A stretch of 64,000 bases of DNA from Lachnospiraceae bacterium (GTDB lineage Bacteria > Bacillota > Clostridia > Lachnospirales > Lachnospiraceae), in NCBI GenBank assembly GCA_011959925.1, contig BLMD01000195.1, positions 1 to 64,000 on the forward strand. The letters are read 5' to 3'. A program made the position numbers and the translations under genes. This document shows, one piece after another, positions 1-10,566 of the stretch. Every line of letters starts with the position of its first letter. Within the stretch, counting starts at the first letter, position 1. A model generated the notes under the pieces. The model made no database searches, was not told where the DNA came from, and was given only the letters and a program-made list of their open reading frames with translations.

Positions 1-2
1 GA

Positions 3-218
3 GCAAAACCGCATCCTCTCTGTTCTTCATCCCTTAATAATAACTGTGGTATCGTGGAGCAGTATCGGAATGAAGACTGGGGGATTTATGACGATACGCC
101 GGATCTGCATCGGGCGATTGCACTCTCGGACGCCTATTACGGCGATTGGAGTTCTTTGGTAGAGCTGTATCGGATCACGGGTAAGCCGGTGATGATACAG
201 AATCTGCAAATCATATAG
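3..218 (+). CDS. CDP-glycerol glycerophosphotransferase family protein, C-terminal fragment
   Basis: Open frame entering from the left edge (codons in phase with base 3) and ending at TAG 216-218, giving about 71 residues. The tail contains SDAYYGDWSSLVELY followed by TGKPVMIQ. This matches the last Rossmann-like segment of TagB/TagF-type CDP-glycerol glycerophosphotransferases, where a YxGD-SS motif sits in the nucleotide-binding half. The family transfers polyol phosphates from CDP-polyols to glycans. The start and most of the protein lie outside the window, so the exact substrate cannot be judged. The next gene starts 25 nt downstream and its own C-terminus ends in a related fold, suggesting functional pairing. 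Confidence 0.7.
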   Translation, partial: AKPHPLCSSSLNNNCGIVEQYRNEDWGIYDDTPDLHRAIALSDAYYGDWSSLVELYRITGKPVMIQNLQII

Positions 219-243
219 ACGGCTTTGGATGGAGGGGGATGAC

Positions 244-2238
244 ATGGAGTTTCCGGATTCCTGGTTTTTGGATGAAGTAAGAGACGGATTTTTTGTCGCG
301 GGCATGATGAAGCGCGCATGGGCGGCGCAGCTTGAAGTGTTGGAAGATATTGATAAAGTCTGTAAAAAACACGGGATTCTGTGGTTTGCGGACTGCGGAA
401 CGCTGCTTGGTGCGATCCGGCACAGAGGGTTTATTCCATGGGACGACGATCTGGATATCTGTATGAAGCGGGAAGATTACAACCGGTTTCTTTCCGTTGC
501 CGCCGCAGAGCTGCCGGAGGGCTATTTTCTGCATAATATCTATACGGACGATGGGTATCCCGAATTATTTACCAGGGTATTAAACAGCAGGCAGATCAAT
601 TTTACGAAAGAATTTCTGGAAAAATTTCACGGATGTCCGTATGGGATGGGGATCGACGTGTTTGTTTTGGATGCCATCGCACCGTCCCCGGAAGAGGAGG
701 AGGCGCAGTATGAGCTGATATCGTCGGTGTTTGGGATTGTGCAGGCGATGGAGGAAGGCGTGGCGGATGGAGAAGTCCAAAGACAGGTCGAAGCGCTTGC
801 GGGGCTTTTGCATGTGAATATAGATCCTGCGCGTCCGCTGCGCAGGCAGTTATTGCTTTTGGCAGAGGGATTGTGCTCTATGTTTGAGGAGGCGGAAGCG
901 AAAGAGCTGACAGGGATGCAGTCCTTTATTCAAAACAAATCTTATCGGATGCCGAAAGAATACTACAGGGAAACGACGCGGCTGCCTTTTGAAACGGGGA
1001 CGGTTTCTGTGCCGAAACTTTATGACGCAGTGGCAGCATATAAATTCGGGGCGTATATGCAGCAAGTCAAAAGCGGAGGCACACACGAATATCCGCTGTA
1101 TAAAAAGCAGGAAGAGGCGCTTAAAAATCAACGTGGGGAGAATCCTTTAGTCTATGAAATTTCAAAAGAAGATCTTTTGATTTGCAGACAGAGAGAAAAC
1201 GGCATCCGGCGTCTGTCAGCAAGGCAAAGGAACACGCCGTATCAGGCTGTATTTCTAGTTTGTCAGGTATCGGACTGGAGTGCAATGGAAAGTGTCTGGA
1301 GGGCGGCTAAGCGAGATCCGGACTGCACGCCGTATGTAATTTTGATTCCGTTTTGTTTTAAACATCCGGACGGAAGTTTTGGCATGATGCAGGATGCCGC
1401 CGGGCAGTTTCCAAAGGAGGTTCCGGTTGTGGATTTCCGGCAGTTTCATTTGTGGGCGCATCATCCGGACGTGATTTATATGCAGCATCCCTATGACGAA
1501 TATCATCCGGCGTACAGCGTACATCCGATGTTCTACACGGACAAATTGCTGGAAGCAACGGATTGCCTGGTATATGTACAGCCGTTTGTCGCGGATGAAT
1601 GCACGGCGGGGGATACGCGGGCGATAGAACATATGAAATACTGCTGTATTTCACCGGGCGTCGTGCGCGCCGACCGCGTGATCGTTCAGTCGGAAGAAAT
1701 GCGCATGATTTGGATCGATCTGCTGGTAAATGCTGCGGGAGAAGAGACTAGAAAACTGTGGGAGAAGAAGATTTTGGGGCTTGGGTCTCCGATTGCAGAC
1801 AAAAAGGTGAAAAGTGGTATGGAGGCGGCGGATCTACCGGAGACGTGGAGATCGATTCTGGTCAAGAGAGATCAGACTCCAAAGCGTGTCATATTATTTT
1901 ATACGGGAGCGAGTTCTCTGCTTAGCCATAAAGAGGCGATGATCGAGAAGATAAAGCGCGTGTTGCAAGTTTTTTGGGAGAAAAGAGAAGAGATTGCGCT
2001 GGCATGGTTTCCGGAAGAGTGGGAAGCGGCGGAAGAAGACGAAGGACGAAAGACGGCGGAAGTGTATCATGACCTGGTGCGTCAGTATCGGGAGAAAGGG
2101 TTTGGCATTTTGGTTTCGTCCGCGGACTTAGAGCAGGCGGCAGGGATGTGCAACGCGTATTACGGCGACCGCGGATATGCGGCGCAGCTGTGTATCCGAA
2201 GGCACGTTCCTGTGTTGATTTGGAAAGTAGAGATATAG
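244..2238 (+). CDS. LicD-family phosphotransferase fused to a TagF-like C-terminal half
   Basis: 664 residues. The ATG at 244 is preferred over the upstream in-frame ATG at 229 because GGAGGGGG at 231-238 sits just before it. Residues about 15-235 are a LicD nucleotidyltransferase-fold domain with [16 protein letters not shown] and PWDDDLD; LicD proteins move phosphocholine or other phospho-substituents from CDP donors onto glycans. Residues from about 330 to the end resemble the two-lobed CDP-glycerol glycerophosphotransferase fold ([11 protein letters not shown], then CNAYYGD near the end). The terminal segment lacks the SS and TGKPVMIQ residues of the upstream gene's tail, so this half may be degenerate. 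The CDP-pentitol module at 40-43 kb could supply a donor. The family assignment is firm; donor and acceptor are unknown. Confidence 0.8.
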   Translation: MEFPDSWFLDEVRDGFFVAGMMKRAWAAQLEVLEDIDKVCKKHGILWFADCGTLLGAIRHRGFIPWDDDLDICMKREDYNRFLSVAAAELPEGYFLHNIYTDDGYPELFTRVLNSRQINFTKEFLEKFHGCPYGMGIDVFVLDAIAPSPEEEEAQYELISSVFGIVQAMEEGVADGEVQRQVEALAGLLHVNIDPARPLRRQLLLLAEGLCSMFEEAEAKELTGMQSFIQNKSYRMPKEYYRETTRLPFETGTVSVPKLYDAVAAYKFGAYMQQVKSGGTHEYPLYKKQEEALKNQRGENPLVYEISKEDLLICRQRENGIRRLSARQRNTPYQAVFLVCQVSDWSAMESVWRAAKRDPDCTPYVILIPFCFKHPDGSFGMMQDAAGQFPKEVPVVDFRQFHLWAHHPDVIYMQHPYDEYHPAYSVHPMFYTDKLLEATDCLVYVQPFVADECTAGDTRAIEHMKYCCISPGVVRADRVIVQSEEMRMIWIDLLVNAAGEETRKLWEKKILGLGSPIADKKVKSGMEAADLPETWRSILVKRDQTPKRVILFYTGASSLLSHKEAMIEKIKRVLQVFWEKREEIALAWFPEEWEAAEEDEGRKTAEVYHDLVRQYREKGFGILVSSADLEQAAGMCNAYYGDRGYAAQLCIRRHVPVLIWKVEI

Positions 2239-2290
2239 TTGCAGCATAAGAAAAATTTGGGCTGCAAAATTTGATGTGGAGGAAATAAAT

Positions 2291-3337
2291 ATGGGAAAAA
2301 CAGCATTGATCACCGGGGTTACCGGACAGGACGGCTCTTATCTGGCAGAACTTTTGCTGGAAAAGGGATATGAAGTACATGGGATGATACGCCGTTCTTC
2401 TGTCGATTACAGGGAGCGTATCTCACATTTGGAAGGACAAAGCAGGTTTCATCTGCACTATGGGGATTTGAGTGATTCCATGAGCCTGATGTCGGTCATC
2501 GGTACGGTCCGGCCGGATGAATTATATAATCTTGCGGCACAGAGCCATGTGCAGGTCAGCTTTGACGTGCCGGAGTATACGGCGGATGTTGTCGCCACCG
2601 GCGTGCTCCGCGTTCTTGAGGCAGTCCGTCTTTGCGGCCTGGCAGAAAGCTGCCGGATTTACCAGGCTTCTACGTCGGAACTGTACGGAAAGGTAGAAGA
2701 GGTTCCGCAAAACGAAGAGACGCCGTTTCACCCCTACAGTCCCTATGCCGTTGCCAAACAGTATGGGTACTGGATCGTCCGGGAATACCGGGAAGCATAT
2801 CATATGTTTTGCTGCAGCGGCATTTTATTTAACCATGAATCCGAACGGCGCGGGGAGACGTTTGTCACGCGGAAAATCTCTCTGGCTGCGGCACGGATCG
2901 CGCATGGACTGCAGGAGAGGCTTTATCTGGGAAATCTGGATTCGCTGCGCGACTGGGGCTATGCAAAAGATTACGTGGAATGTATGTGGCTGATGCTGCA
3001 GCATGATGTGCCGGAGGATTTTGTGATCGCAACGGGCGAGCAGCATTCCGTCCGGGAATTTTTACGGCTGGCGTTCCATTATGCCGGGATCACGCTGGAT
3101 TTTGTCGGGACGGGGTTAGACGAGAAAGGGATCAGCCGGGAAACGGGAGATGTTCTGGTCGAAGTGAATCCCGATTTTTACCGTCCCACAGACGTGGTCA
3201 ATCTGCTTGGGGATCCGGCAAAAGCGAAACAGGAGCTTGGCTGGAATCCGACGAAGACAAGCTTTGAGGAATTGGTGAGGCGGATGGTAGCGCATGATAT
3301 GAAACAAGCTGCCGCAGAAAGGCGAGATAGGACATGA
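2291..3337 (+). CDS. gmd: GDP-mannose 4,6-dehydratase
   Basis: 348 residues. ATG 2291 follows GGAGG at 2278-2282; an upstream GTG at 2276 lies within the ribosome site and is rejected. This extended short-chain dehydrogenase converts GDP-D-mannose to GDP-4-keto-6-deoxymannose. It has the N-terminal NADP loop [15 protein letters not shown], the GDLSDSMSL segment, [10 protein letters not shown] and the catalytic YAVAK. Length and motif order are those of bacterial Gmd. The stop overlaps the next start by 4 nt (ATGA), so it is coupled to fcl. Its product can go to GDP-fucose through Fcl or to GDP-perosamine through the aminotransferase at 24181. Confidence 0.95.
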   Translation: MGKTALITGVTGQDGSYLAELLLEKGYEVHGMIRRSSVDYRERISHLEGQSRFHLHYGDLSDSMSLMSVIGTVRPDELYNLAAQSHVQVSFDVPEYTADVVATGVLRVLEAVRLCGLAESCRIYQASTSELYGKVEEVPQNEETPFHPYSPYAVAKQYGYWIVREYREAYHMFCCSGILFNHESERRGETFVTRKISLAAARIAHGLQERLYLGNLDSLRDWGYAKDYVECMWLMLQHDVPEDFVIATGEQHSVREFLRLAFHYAGITLDFVGTGLDEKGISRETGDVLVEVNPDFYRPTDVVNLLGDPAKAKQELGWNPTKTSFEELVRRMVAHDMKQAAAERRDRT

Positions 3338-4266
3338 TGGAGAAAGATGCAAAAATATATGTGGCAGGACACCGCGGCATGGTGGGTTCCGCAATCGTCC
3401 GTTGCCTGAAACAGCAGGGGTATGGTCATCTGGTCACCAGAACGCACAGGGAGCTTGATTTATGCCGACAAGATGCGGTGGAAGCGTTTTTTGCAGAAGA
3501 AGCGCCCGAGTATGTGTTTCTGGCTGCGGCAAAAGTCGGCGGCATTGGTGCCAATGAAGCGTCTCCTGCAGATTTTATGTGGGACAATATGACAATGGAG
3601 ATGAATGTGATCCATGCAGCCTGGGCGATTGGCTGCAAAAAGCTGGAATTTTTAGGCAGTTCCTGTATTTACCCGCGTATGGCTCCGCAGCCGATGAAAG
3701 AAAGCTGCCTGCTGACGTCGGAATTGGAGTGGACGAATGAAGCATATGCGCTTGCGAAGATCTCCGGTTTAAAATACTGTGAATATCTAAACCGCCAGTA
3801 TGGGACAGATTATATCAGTGTGATGCCGACCAATCTGTACGGGCCAAACGACAATTATCATCCGACGAACAGCCATGTGCTTCCAGCGTTGATCCGCCGG
3901 TTCCATGAAGCGAAAGTGAACAAAGATCCGTTTGTCACCTGTTGGGGAGACGGTTCGGCGCTCCGGGAATTTTTGTATGTAGACGATCTGGCGGATTTAT
4001 GCGTGTTTCTGATGAACCATTACAGCGGCAGTGAAACGGTAAATGCCGGAACGGGAAAAGAGATTCGTATCAAAGCTCTGGCAGAGCTGGTTGCAGGCGT
4101 TGTAGGATATGAAGGGGAGATTCGCTGGGATCTTTCCAAACCAAACGGTACGCCGCGCAAGCTTTTGGATGTGAGCAAAGCAGAAGAGATGGGCTGGACG
4201 TATCAGACATCGTTAAAGAACGGGATTCGTCTGGCGTATGAAGATTTTTTGGCGCACTTTGTGTGA
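3334..4266 (+). CDS. fcl: GDP-L-fucose synthase (epimerase/reductase)
   Basis: 310 residues, starting at the ATG that overlaps the gmd stop; a second ATG at 3337 is also possible. It epimerises and reduces GDP-4-keto-6-deoxymannose to GDP-L-fucose with NADPH. Visible motifs are the nucleotide loop [22 protein letters not shown] typical of GDP-fucose synthases, LGSSCIYP, and the catalytic Tyr/Lys in [13 protein letters not shown]. It completes GDP-fucose supply together with manC and gmd, and a GT11 fucosyltransferase at 34851 is the likely user. Confidence 0.95.
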   Translation: MMEKDAKIYVAGHRGMVGSAIVRCLKQQGYGHLVTRTHRELDLCRQDAVEAFFAEEAPEYVFLAAAKVGGIGANEASPADFMWDNMTMEMNVIHAAWAIGCKKLEFLGSSCIYPRMAPQPMKESCLLTSELEWTNEAYALAKISGLKYCEYLNRQYGTDYISVMPTNLYGPNDNYHPTNSHVLPALIRRFHEAKVNKDPFVTCWGDGSALREFLYVDDLADLCVFLMNHYSGSETVNAGTGKEIRIKALAELVAGVVGYEGEIRWDLSKPNGTPRKLLDVSKAEEMGWTYQTSLKNGIRLAYEDFLAHFV

Positions 4267-4328
4267 AATCTGCCGTTGCAGTCCGAAGAGCAATTCAGTT
4301 TCACCCATAGTTGAAAACGGAGGAAATT

Positions 4329-5642
4329 ATGAATATCGTATTATTATCCGGCGGCTCTGGCAAACGTTTATGGCCGCTTTCCAACGACATACGTTCCAAA
4401 CAATTTATCAAGATATTAAAACAAAAAGACGGTTCCTATGAATCTATGGTGCAGCGGGTGTACCGCCAGATCCGCAGTGTAAACAAAGACGCATCCGTCA
4501 CGATTGCAGCAAGCAGGGCACAGGTGTCTTCGATCCGGAATCAATTGGGCGGTTCCGTCGGAATTTCGGTAGAACCATGCCGTCGTGATACGTTTCCGGC
4601 GATTGTTCTGGTATCGGCATATCTTAGAGACGTACAGGGCGTAGATTCCAACGAGCCGGTTGTTGTCTGTCCGATAGATCCTTTTGTAGAAGAAGACTAT
4701 TTTCAGATGCTGAAGCGTCTTTCTGATCAGGCGGAAAAAGGGGAAGCTAATCTCGTACTGATGGGAATTGCGCCAACGTATCCCAGTGAAAAATACGGCT
4801 ATATTATCCCGGAGGATGCCAAAGAAATCAGCCGTGTTTTGGAATTTAAAGAAAAGCCGGTGAAAACGGCGGCAGAGGAATATATCAGAAATGGCGCGCT
4901 CTGGAATGGCGGCGTATTTGCATATCGACTGGGGTATGTGTTGGAGCAGGCACAGAAGCGGATCGATTTTACCGATTACCATGAGTTGTTTTCCAAGTAC
5001 GAAACACTGGAGAAGATCAGCTTTGACTATGCGGTGGCAGAGCAAGAAGATCAGATCCAGGTGATGCGTTTTGCGGGGCAGTGGAAAGACCTTGGAACCT
5101 GGAATACGCTGACGGAAGCTATGGAAGAGAACTGTGTGGGCAAAGCCATCTTAAATGATACCTGTTCTAATGTACATGTGGTCAACGAAACGGGACTTCC
5201 AATCCTTGCCATGGGACTTCATGATGTGGTAATCTCTGCCAGTGCGGAAGGTATTTTGGTATCCGATAAGGAGCAGTCCAGTTATATCAAACCGTTTGTG
5301 GACGGCATCACACAGCAGGTCATGTTTGCCGAAAAATCCTGGGGGAGTTTTCGTGTGATGGATGTGGAAGAAGAGAGCCTGACAATTAAAGTAACATTAA
5401 ATTCCGGTCATAGGATGAATTACCACAGCCATAAAAACCGCGATGAAGTCTGGACAGTGATTTCCGGAAGGGGATACACGATCGTGGACGGGATGCAGCA
5501 AGAGGTTGCTCCCGGCGATGTGATTACAATGGAGGCGGGATGCCGCCATACGATTGTGGCATGGACCGAATTAAAGCTGATTGAAGTGCAGCTTGGTAAG
5601 GAGATTTCCGCAGATGATAAGCAAAAATATCCGCTCGAATAA
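4329..5642 (+). CDS. manC: Mannose-1-phosphate guanylyltransferase (type II, with C-terminal cupin)
   Basis: 437 residues. ATG 4329 has GGAGG at 4319-4323; the TTG at 4311 upstream is rejected. It makes GDP-mannose from mannose-1-phosphate and GTP. The N-terminal nucleotidyltransferase signature is LSGGSGKRLWPLSND, with EPCRRDTFPAI and FKEKP in the sugar-nucleotide site. The last 110 or so residues form a cupin of the mannose-6-phosphate isomerase type II class (WGSFRVMDVEE, MNYHSHKNRDEVWTV). It lies between fcl and manA, so the GDP-mannose to GDP-fucose route is present except for phosphomannomutase, which is not in the window. Confidence 0.93.
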   Translation: MNIVLLSGGSGKRLWPLSNDIRSKQFIKILKQKDGSYESMVQRVYRQIRSVNKDASVTIAASRAQVSSIRNQLGGSVGISVEPCRRDTFPAIVLVSAYLRDVQGVDSNEPVVVCPIDPFVEEDYFQMLKRLSDQAEKGEANLVLMGIAPTYPSEKYGYIIPEDAKEISRVLEFKEKPVKTAAEEYIRNGALWNGGVFAYRLGYVLEQAQKRIDFTDYHELFSKYETLEKISFDYAVAEQEDQIQVMRFAGQWKDLGTWNTLTEAMEENCVGKAILNDTCSNVHVVNETGLPILAMGLHDVVISASAEGILVSDKEQSSYIKPFVDGITQQVMFAEKSWGSFRVMDVEEESLTIKVTLNSGHRMNYHSHKNRDEVWTVISGRGYTIVDGMQQEVAPGDVITMEAGCRHTIVAWTELKLIEVQLGKEISADDKQKYPLE

Positions 5643-6624
5643 TAATCAGCCTTTCTTGTTACGGCCGGCAGGAAAAGATTATCTTTGGGGCGGAAGACGT
5701 TTGAACGATGATTTTTCAAAAGGGATGGATTTGTATCCGCTGGCGGAGACCTGGGAGTGTTCTACGCATCCGGACGGGTTAAGTGTTGCAGCAAACGGTA
5801 TGTTTGAAGGGATCTCTTTGGATAAGATTTTAAAACAGAGACCGGATTTTTTGGGGAAACGCTGGAGTGCGGGAGGTATGCTTCCGGTTTTGGTCAAATT
5901 GATCGACGCTGACAAAGATCTTTCTATTCAGGTGCATCCGGACGATGCCTATGCCCGGCGTAATGAAAACGGACAGTCCGGCAAGACAGAGCTTTGGTAT
6001 GTGCTGGACGCCTGTAAGGATGCGCAGCTGGTTTACGGCCTGCATCATGATGTAAGTAAAGAGAGGTTGCGCGAAAGCATTGGAGACGGTACAATTGAAA
6101 AATATTTACAGAAGGTTTCGGTTCAGAAAGACGATGTGTTTTATGTGGAAGCGGGAACGATCCATGCGGTTGGGGCCGGAGTCCTGTTGGCGGAGATCCA
6201 GCAGAATTCCAATCTGACGTACCGGCTGTATGATTATGGGCGTATGGATTCGGACGGGAAGGAAAGGCAGCTGCAAATCGAGAAGGCGCTGGATGCTGCA
6301 AACTTAAGCGGCAGTGTGCAGCCGAAGCAGCCGCTTCGGGTGTTGAAATATCGACGGGGCTGCGCCAGGGAGCTTTTGTGCCGGTGTCGTTATTTTGAAG
6401 TTCATCGGATGCTTTTAAATACGGAACGATGCAGGGAAATGGTTGAGTACCGTTCTGACGCTCTGTCATTTCGTGTGCTGTTGTGTATCGGGGGATGCGG
6501 AGTTGCGGTGATTAACGATGGCAGGATGTTTCGGTTTTTTAAAGGGGATTGTATGTTTGTACCGGCGGATTCCGTGCAGATGCGTTTGCATGGGAAAGGA
6601 GCGTTCTTGGAGGTCCGTGGATGA
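5614..6624 (+). CDS. manA: Mannose-6-phosphate isomerase, type I
   Basis: 336 residues. The start is taken at ATG 5614, with AAGGAG at 5598-5603 upstream, so it overlaps the manC stop by 29 nt. The enzyme interconverts fructose-6-phosphate and mannose-6-phosphate and is zinc-dependent. The metal site is visible as IQVHPDD and in VEAGTIHAVGAG, followed by AEIQQNSNLTYRLYDYGR. The short N-terminus (RPAGKDYLWGGRRL) is normal for Firmicute ManA. It is the last gene of the GDP-sugar block; a 183-nt gap follows. Confidence 0.93.
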   Translation: MISKNIRSNNNQPFLLRPAGKDYLWGGRRLNDDFSKGMDLYPLAETWECSTHPDGLSVAANGMFEGISLDKILKQRPDFLGKRWSAGGMLPVLVKLIDADKDLSIQVHPDDAYARRNENGQSGKTELWYVLDACKDAQLVYGLHHDVSKERLRESIGDGTIEKYLQKVSVQKDDVFYVEAGTIHAVGAGVLLAEIQQNSNLTYRLYDYGRMDSDGKERQLQIEKALDAANLSGSVQPKQPLRVLKYRRGCARELLCRCRYFEVHRMLLNTERCREMVEYRSDALSFRVLLCIGGCGVAVINDGRMFRFFKGDCMFVPADSVQMRLHGKGAFLEVRG

Positions 6625-6694
6625 CGGGGCTTTTTTATACAGGGATTTGGTGTGGATCAAATCTTTGACATAAAAAGAATTGATACAGGATGCA

Positions 6695-6723
6695 TGTACA
6701 AAAAGTGAGTGTAATGTTAAAAT
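6695..6723 (+). promoter_or_regulatory. Candidate sigma-A-type promoter before the phosphoramidate cassette
   Basis: The 183-nt gap 6625-6807 holds TGTACA (6695-6700), a 17-nt spacer and TAAAAT (6718-6723), about 85 nt before the ATG at 6808. The -35 match is only 4 of 6. A perfect TTGACA at 6665-6670 has no good -10 at normal spacing. This would give the cassette its own transcription start, but it is read by eye only. Confidence 0.3.
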
Positions 6724-6807
6724 ATGTTTGATAGAAAACTCGGACGCTCGAAGAAGTCACAGGATTGTGATAGAGAATCAGAGAGACAGGTATAAAGAGG
6801 GAGCTAT

Positions 6808-9162
6808 ATGAACAGGCTGGGAACAAAAGCGGATACATTAGAAATGTTATATAGAAATCAGGAGCGTTTTTCCGTGTGGGGAGGGGTAAAAATTCTGCCT
6901 CAGTATACATTCACCGTAGCTGAGTGGAAAGAAGACTTTCAAAAAGTGGAACAGGCATTTTTGGAGCTGACATGGAACGATGCGGTTATTGTAAGAAGCA
7001 GTTCGCTTGCAGAAGATACAAGTGAAAATTCTCAGGCGGGAAAATATGAATCCATTGCAGGCGTATCGGGGGCAGAGGAATTTCGTGCGGCCGTAGAAGC
7101 TGTGATTGCTTCCTATGATGATGCAAAGGAAGAAAATCAGGTTCTGGTGCAGCCAATGCTTACGGGGGTATGTGTCTGCGGCGTGGCGTTTACCTTAGAT
7201 CCGAATACTCTGGGAAATTATTATGTCATCAATTATGACGACAGCGGTTCCACTTCATCAATTACATCCGGTGAGGGGAGCAGCAACAAGCTTTTTTACA
7301 GATTTAAGGAATGCAGCCCAAAAGATGCAGAGGGACAGCCGGAGGTCATCAACCGTCTGTGTCTGGCATTACAAGGCCTGGAAGAGTTTTTTGGGCAGGA
7401 TAAACTGGATGTGGAGTTTGCAGTTACGGATAAGGATGAATTATTTATATTGCAGGTGCGTGCCTTGTGTGTCCGCCAGGAGTCTGCGGATATCAAAAGA
7501 CAGAAGCGGGAACTTGAGAGGATCCGGAATAAAATAGAACATGCACAGACAAAGAAGCCGTTTTTGTGCGGGGATAAGACGGTTTACAGCGTCATGACAG
7601 ACTGGAATCCCGCAGAGATGATCGGTATACGGCCCAAGCCGCTTGCGCTGTCCTTATACAGGGAAATTATTACAGATAATGTATGGGCGTATCAGAGGGA
7701 TAATTACGGGTACCGCAGTTTAAGGAGTTTTCCTCTGATGGCAGATTTTGCCGGGCTTCCTTATATTGACGTCAGGGTAAGTTTTAACTCGTTTGTTCCG
7801 GCAGAACTGGAAGAAGAGCTGAGTGAAAAGCTCGTGAATTATTACATTGACCGTTTGGCAGAAAATCCGGAAAAGCACGATAAGGCGGAATTTGAAATTG
7901 TGTTTTCCTGCTACACTCTGGATTTGCCGGATCGGATACAGATTTTAAAAGAGTATGGATTTTCGGAAGAAGAGATCCATAAAATCATAAAGGCATTAAG
8001 AAATGTGACAAATCATATTATCGATCATCAAAACGGCCTGTGGAGAAAAGATTATAAAAAAATAAAAGAGCTCGACAGGCGCTACCAGGAGATTGCCGGC
8101 AGCGGTTTGAATCATATTGAAAAAGTGTACTGGCTTTTGGAGGACTGTAAACGGTATGGGACGCTTCCGTTTGCGGGTTTGGCAAGAGGGGCGTTTATTG
8201 CAGTTCAGCTTCTAAAATCACTGGAAAGCTGTGGGATCATTTCTGCGCACGATTATGAAGCGTTTATGCGGGGGATTCATACGGTGAGTTCGGGGATGAA
8301 CCAGGATTTTTTGGAGTTGTCAAAGTGCTCATTTTTAAAAAAATACGGGCATCTTTGACCCGGAACTTATGATATCACGTCTCTGCGTTATGATGAAGCC
8401 CCGGAACTGTATTTTGATTGGAACAAAAAGGCGGAGGAAGTTCAGAAGGAAAAAGAGGAATTACGCCTTTCTTTGCAGCAGCTTAATATACTGCGGGAAA
8501 AACTTACGGAACACGGACTGACGAATGATATTCTGGAATTGATGGACTTTATCAAAAACGTAATCGAAGGACGTGAATACGGAAAATTTGTATTTACGAG
8601 AAATGTCAGCAGGGCGATTCAGTTAATTGGTGAAATGGGAGAACGAGAAGGTTTATCCAGAGAAGACTGCGCATTTATTCATGTACATGCCATATACGAT
8701 TTATATACGTCTGCAAAAGACGCCGGAACAAGTCTTCTGTGTTCGGTTGCGCAGGGAAAGAAAGCATATCAGATTACAGAATCCATCACGCTGCCGCCTG
8801 TTATTTTAGGACCCAAAGACGTGTTTTATTTCTGTTACCCGGATTCCGAACCGAATTTTATTACATCACAAAAGACAAGCGGTGAAGTGTATTTATTGGA
8901 AACCACGGACGATGTGGAAAAGATGGAGGGTAACATTGTTCTGATCCCCAGTGCAGATCCGGGGTACGACTGGATATTTTCCCATAAGATCTCCGGATTT
9001 ATTACAATGTATGGCGGAGCAAATTCCCATATGGCAATCCGTGCCGGAGAACTTTCTATTCCGGCTGCAGTGGGCGTCGGGGCGAAAAAATTTGAGGAAT
9101 TTAAGAAAGCCTCTTTGATTGAACTCGACACACAGGGGAAAATGATAAAAATTTTAAGATAA
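6808..9162 (+). pseudogene. L-glutamine kinase homologue (Cj1418-like), interrupted by in-frame TGA
   Basis: One continuous frame of 784 codons broken only by TGA at 8356-8358 (codon 517). Translation reads KYGHL-stop-PGTYDITSLRYDE, where this family has Arg, so CGA to TGA is the simplest origin. Residues 1-220 are a PPDK/PEP-synthase-type ATP-grasp domain (VIVRSSSLAEDTSENSQAGK; LFILQVRAL). The end holds the swivelling phosphohistidine domain with GGANSHMAIRAGELSIP (His about 741). In C. jejuni this family phosphorylates the amide nitrogen of L-glutamine using ATP. The three following genes match the next three steps of that pathway, so ordinary PEP synthase is unlikely. As written, the gene would yield a 516-residue piece without the catalytic His. 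Readthrough, a sequencing error or recent loss are all possible. Confidence 0.8.
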
Positions 9163-9174
9163 CAGAGGTGTGGC

Positions 9175-9771
9175 ATGAAATTTGTGGCAATCAGTCAGCG
9201 TATAGACGAAATACGCGATTACAGAGAAGTTCGTGATGCGTTGGATGAAGCGTGGCAAAAGTTTTTTTTGCAGATGGATGCTGCATTAGCGCCGATGCCC
9301 AATGAGCCGGCGGCGGTGAGAGAACTGCTAAAGCGGCTTAAGCCGGATGCAATTGTCTTGTCAGGCGGAAATAATCCTGCAGCATATGGCGGCTGTACGC
9401 CGCAGAGGGATCAGACGGATGAGATCTTAATACGTTATGCGGTAGAACATGACGTTCCGCTGCTTGGCGTGTGCAGGGGAATGCAGTCTGTGGCGCTTTA
9501 TTTTGGCGGTACCTTAAAAAAAGCAGAAGGCCATGTGGCGGTTCGGCATGCATTGAACGGTGAGACGAAGCGGGAAGTAAACAGTTATCATGGGTATGCC
9601 GTTGATGTTCCGGGGGAACAGATCCGGGCGGTTTCTTATGCCATGGACGGAACGGTGGAGGAAATCAGACATGAAACATACCGCATTTATGGAATTATGT
9701 GGCATCCGGAGCGTGTGAGCGGATTTTCATCAGAGGATATGGCTTTTATCAAAAAAATATTGAGACTGTAA
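9175..9771 (+). CDS. Gamma-glutamyl-CDP-amidate hydrolase homologue (Cj1417-like class I glutaminase)
   Basis: 198 residues, ATG 9175 after AGAGGTG, 12 nt past the kinase stop. Class I glutamine amidotransferase/peptidase C26 fold: nucleophile Cys in LLGVCRGMQSV, then SYHGYAV and the His-Glu pair in IMWHPERVSGF. Generic annotation would be gamma-glutamyl-GABA hydrolase. In the C. jejuni pathway the homologue hydrolyses CDP-L-glutamine to cytidine diphosphoramidate and glutamate, and the neighbouring kinase, cytidylyltransferase and CysC-like genes make that role much more likely here. Confidence is high for family and fairly high for role. Confidence 0.82.
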   Translation: MKFVAISQRIDEIRDYREVRDALDEAWQKFFLQMDAALAPMPNEPAAVRELLKRLKPDAIVLSGGNNPAAYGGCTPQRDQTDEILIRYAVEHDVPLLGVCRGMQSVALYFGGTLKKAEGHVAVRHALNGETKREVNSYHGYAVDVPGEQIRAVSYAMDGTVEEIRHETYRIYGIMWHPERVSGFSSEDMAFIKKILRL

Positions 9772-9789
9772 CGGAAAGGAATATATAAA

Positions 9790-10566
9790 ATGAAAGTGAT
9801 TATTTTAGCCGCAGGCTGGGGGAGCCGATTAAGACCCCTGACGGACGACAGGCCCAAATGCATGGTGGAAGTGAAGGGGAAGAGTATCATTGAGCGCCAG
9901 CTTGACGTTATGCGTTCCTGTGGAGTTTGTGATAAAGATATTACCATTGTTGCCGGATATCGAAACGATGTGCTTTGGAAGCGGTTTCAGGATACCGAAA
10001 TAAATTTTGTTGTAAATGAAGAATTTGAGACGACGAATATGGTGTGCTCCCTGATGTGTGCGAAAAGCCTGATCGAGCAGGGAGAGGACGTGATCGTTTC
10101 CTATGGCGATATTATTTACGGGGAGCAGGTGTTTCGTAAGATTTTGAATGCGTCAGATGATATATCCGTAATTGTGGACGACGGATGGTATGCATATTGG
10201 GCAAAAAGATGTGAAAATCCGCTGGATGATGCAGAGACGCTGATGTTTGATGCGGACGGTTATCTGACAGAAATCGGGCAGAAGACAACAAAGCTGGCGG
10301 ATGTGCAGGCGCAATATATTGGGCTGATGCGGTTTCGGGGAGCGGGACGAAAAGCGCTGCTGGATTTGAGCGCCGAAGCAAAACGGCGGAGTGAACACGG
10401 AGAGAAGCTTTGGCGGACAGACCGGACCTATGCAAAAATGTATATGACAGATTTGCTGCAGGGGTTGATTGACGAGGGGCATAAACTGCGTGCAGTTCAT
10501 ATTCAGAGAGGCTGGTTCGAGATAGATAATCTCAAGGACCTGAAAGTCGTGGAGGACGAACTATGA
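9790..10566 (+). CDS. CTP:phosphoglutamine cytidylyltransferase homologue (Cj1416-like)
   Basis: 258 residues, ATG 9790 preceded by GAAAGGA. Nucleotidyltransferase of the sugar-phosphate NTP-transferase fold: IILAAGWGSRLRPLT, RPKCMVEVKGKSIIERQ, VSYGDIIYG as the metal-binding Asp segment, and WFEIDNLKDL near the end. It resembles choline- and inositol-phosphate cytidylyltransferases as well as Cj1416. In context the predicted reaction is L-glutamine phosphate plus CTP giving CDP-L-glutamine. Its stop overlaps the next start (ATGA 10563-10566), so it is translationally coupled to the kinase that would act two steps later. Confidence 0.82.
   Translation: MKVIILAAGWGSRLRPLTDDRPKCMVEVKGKSIIERQLDVMRSCGVCDKDITIVAGYRNDVLWKRFQDTEINFVVNEEFETTNMVCSLMCAKSLIEQGEDVIVSYGDIIYGEQVFRKILNASDDISVIVDDGWYAYWAKRCENPLDDAETLMFDADGYLTEIGQKTTKLADVQAQYIGLMRFRGAGRKALLDLSAEAKRRSEHGEKLWRTDRTYAKMYMTDLLQGLIDEGHKLRAVHIQRGWFEIDNLKDLKVVEDEL

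Noticed and set aside
6665..6670. TTGACA as -35 of the cassette promoter
   Set aside because: No acceptable -10 at 16-18 nt; the pair 6695/6718 fits better, though weakly.
8356..8358. Selenocysteine at TGA
   Set aside because: The family has Arg at this position and no Cys/Sec role is known; no selenium genes are in the window.
6808..9162. Annotation as pyruvate phosphate dikinase or PEP synthase
   Set aside because: Domains match in fold, but the three neighbours match the glutamine-phosphate pathway in order; a central-metabolism enzyme is unlikely here.
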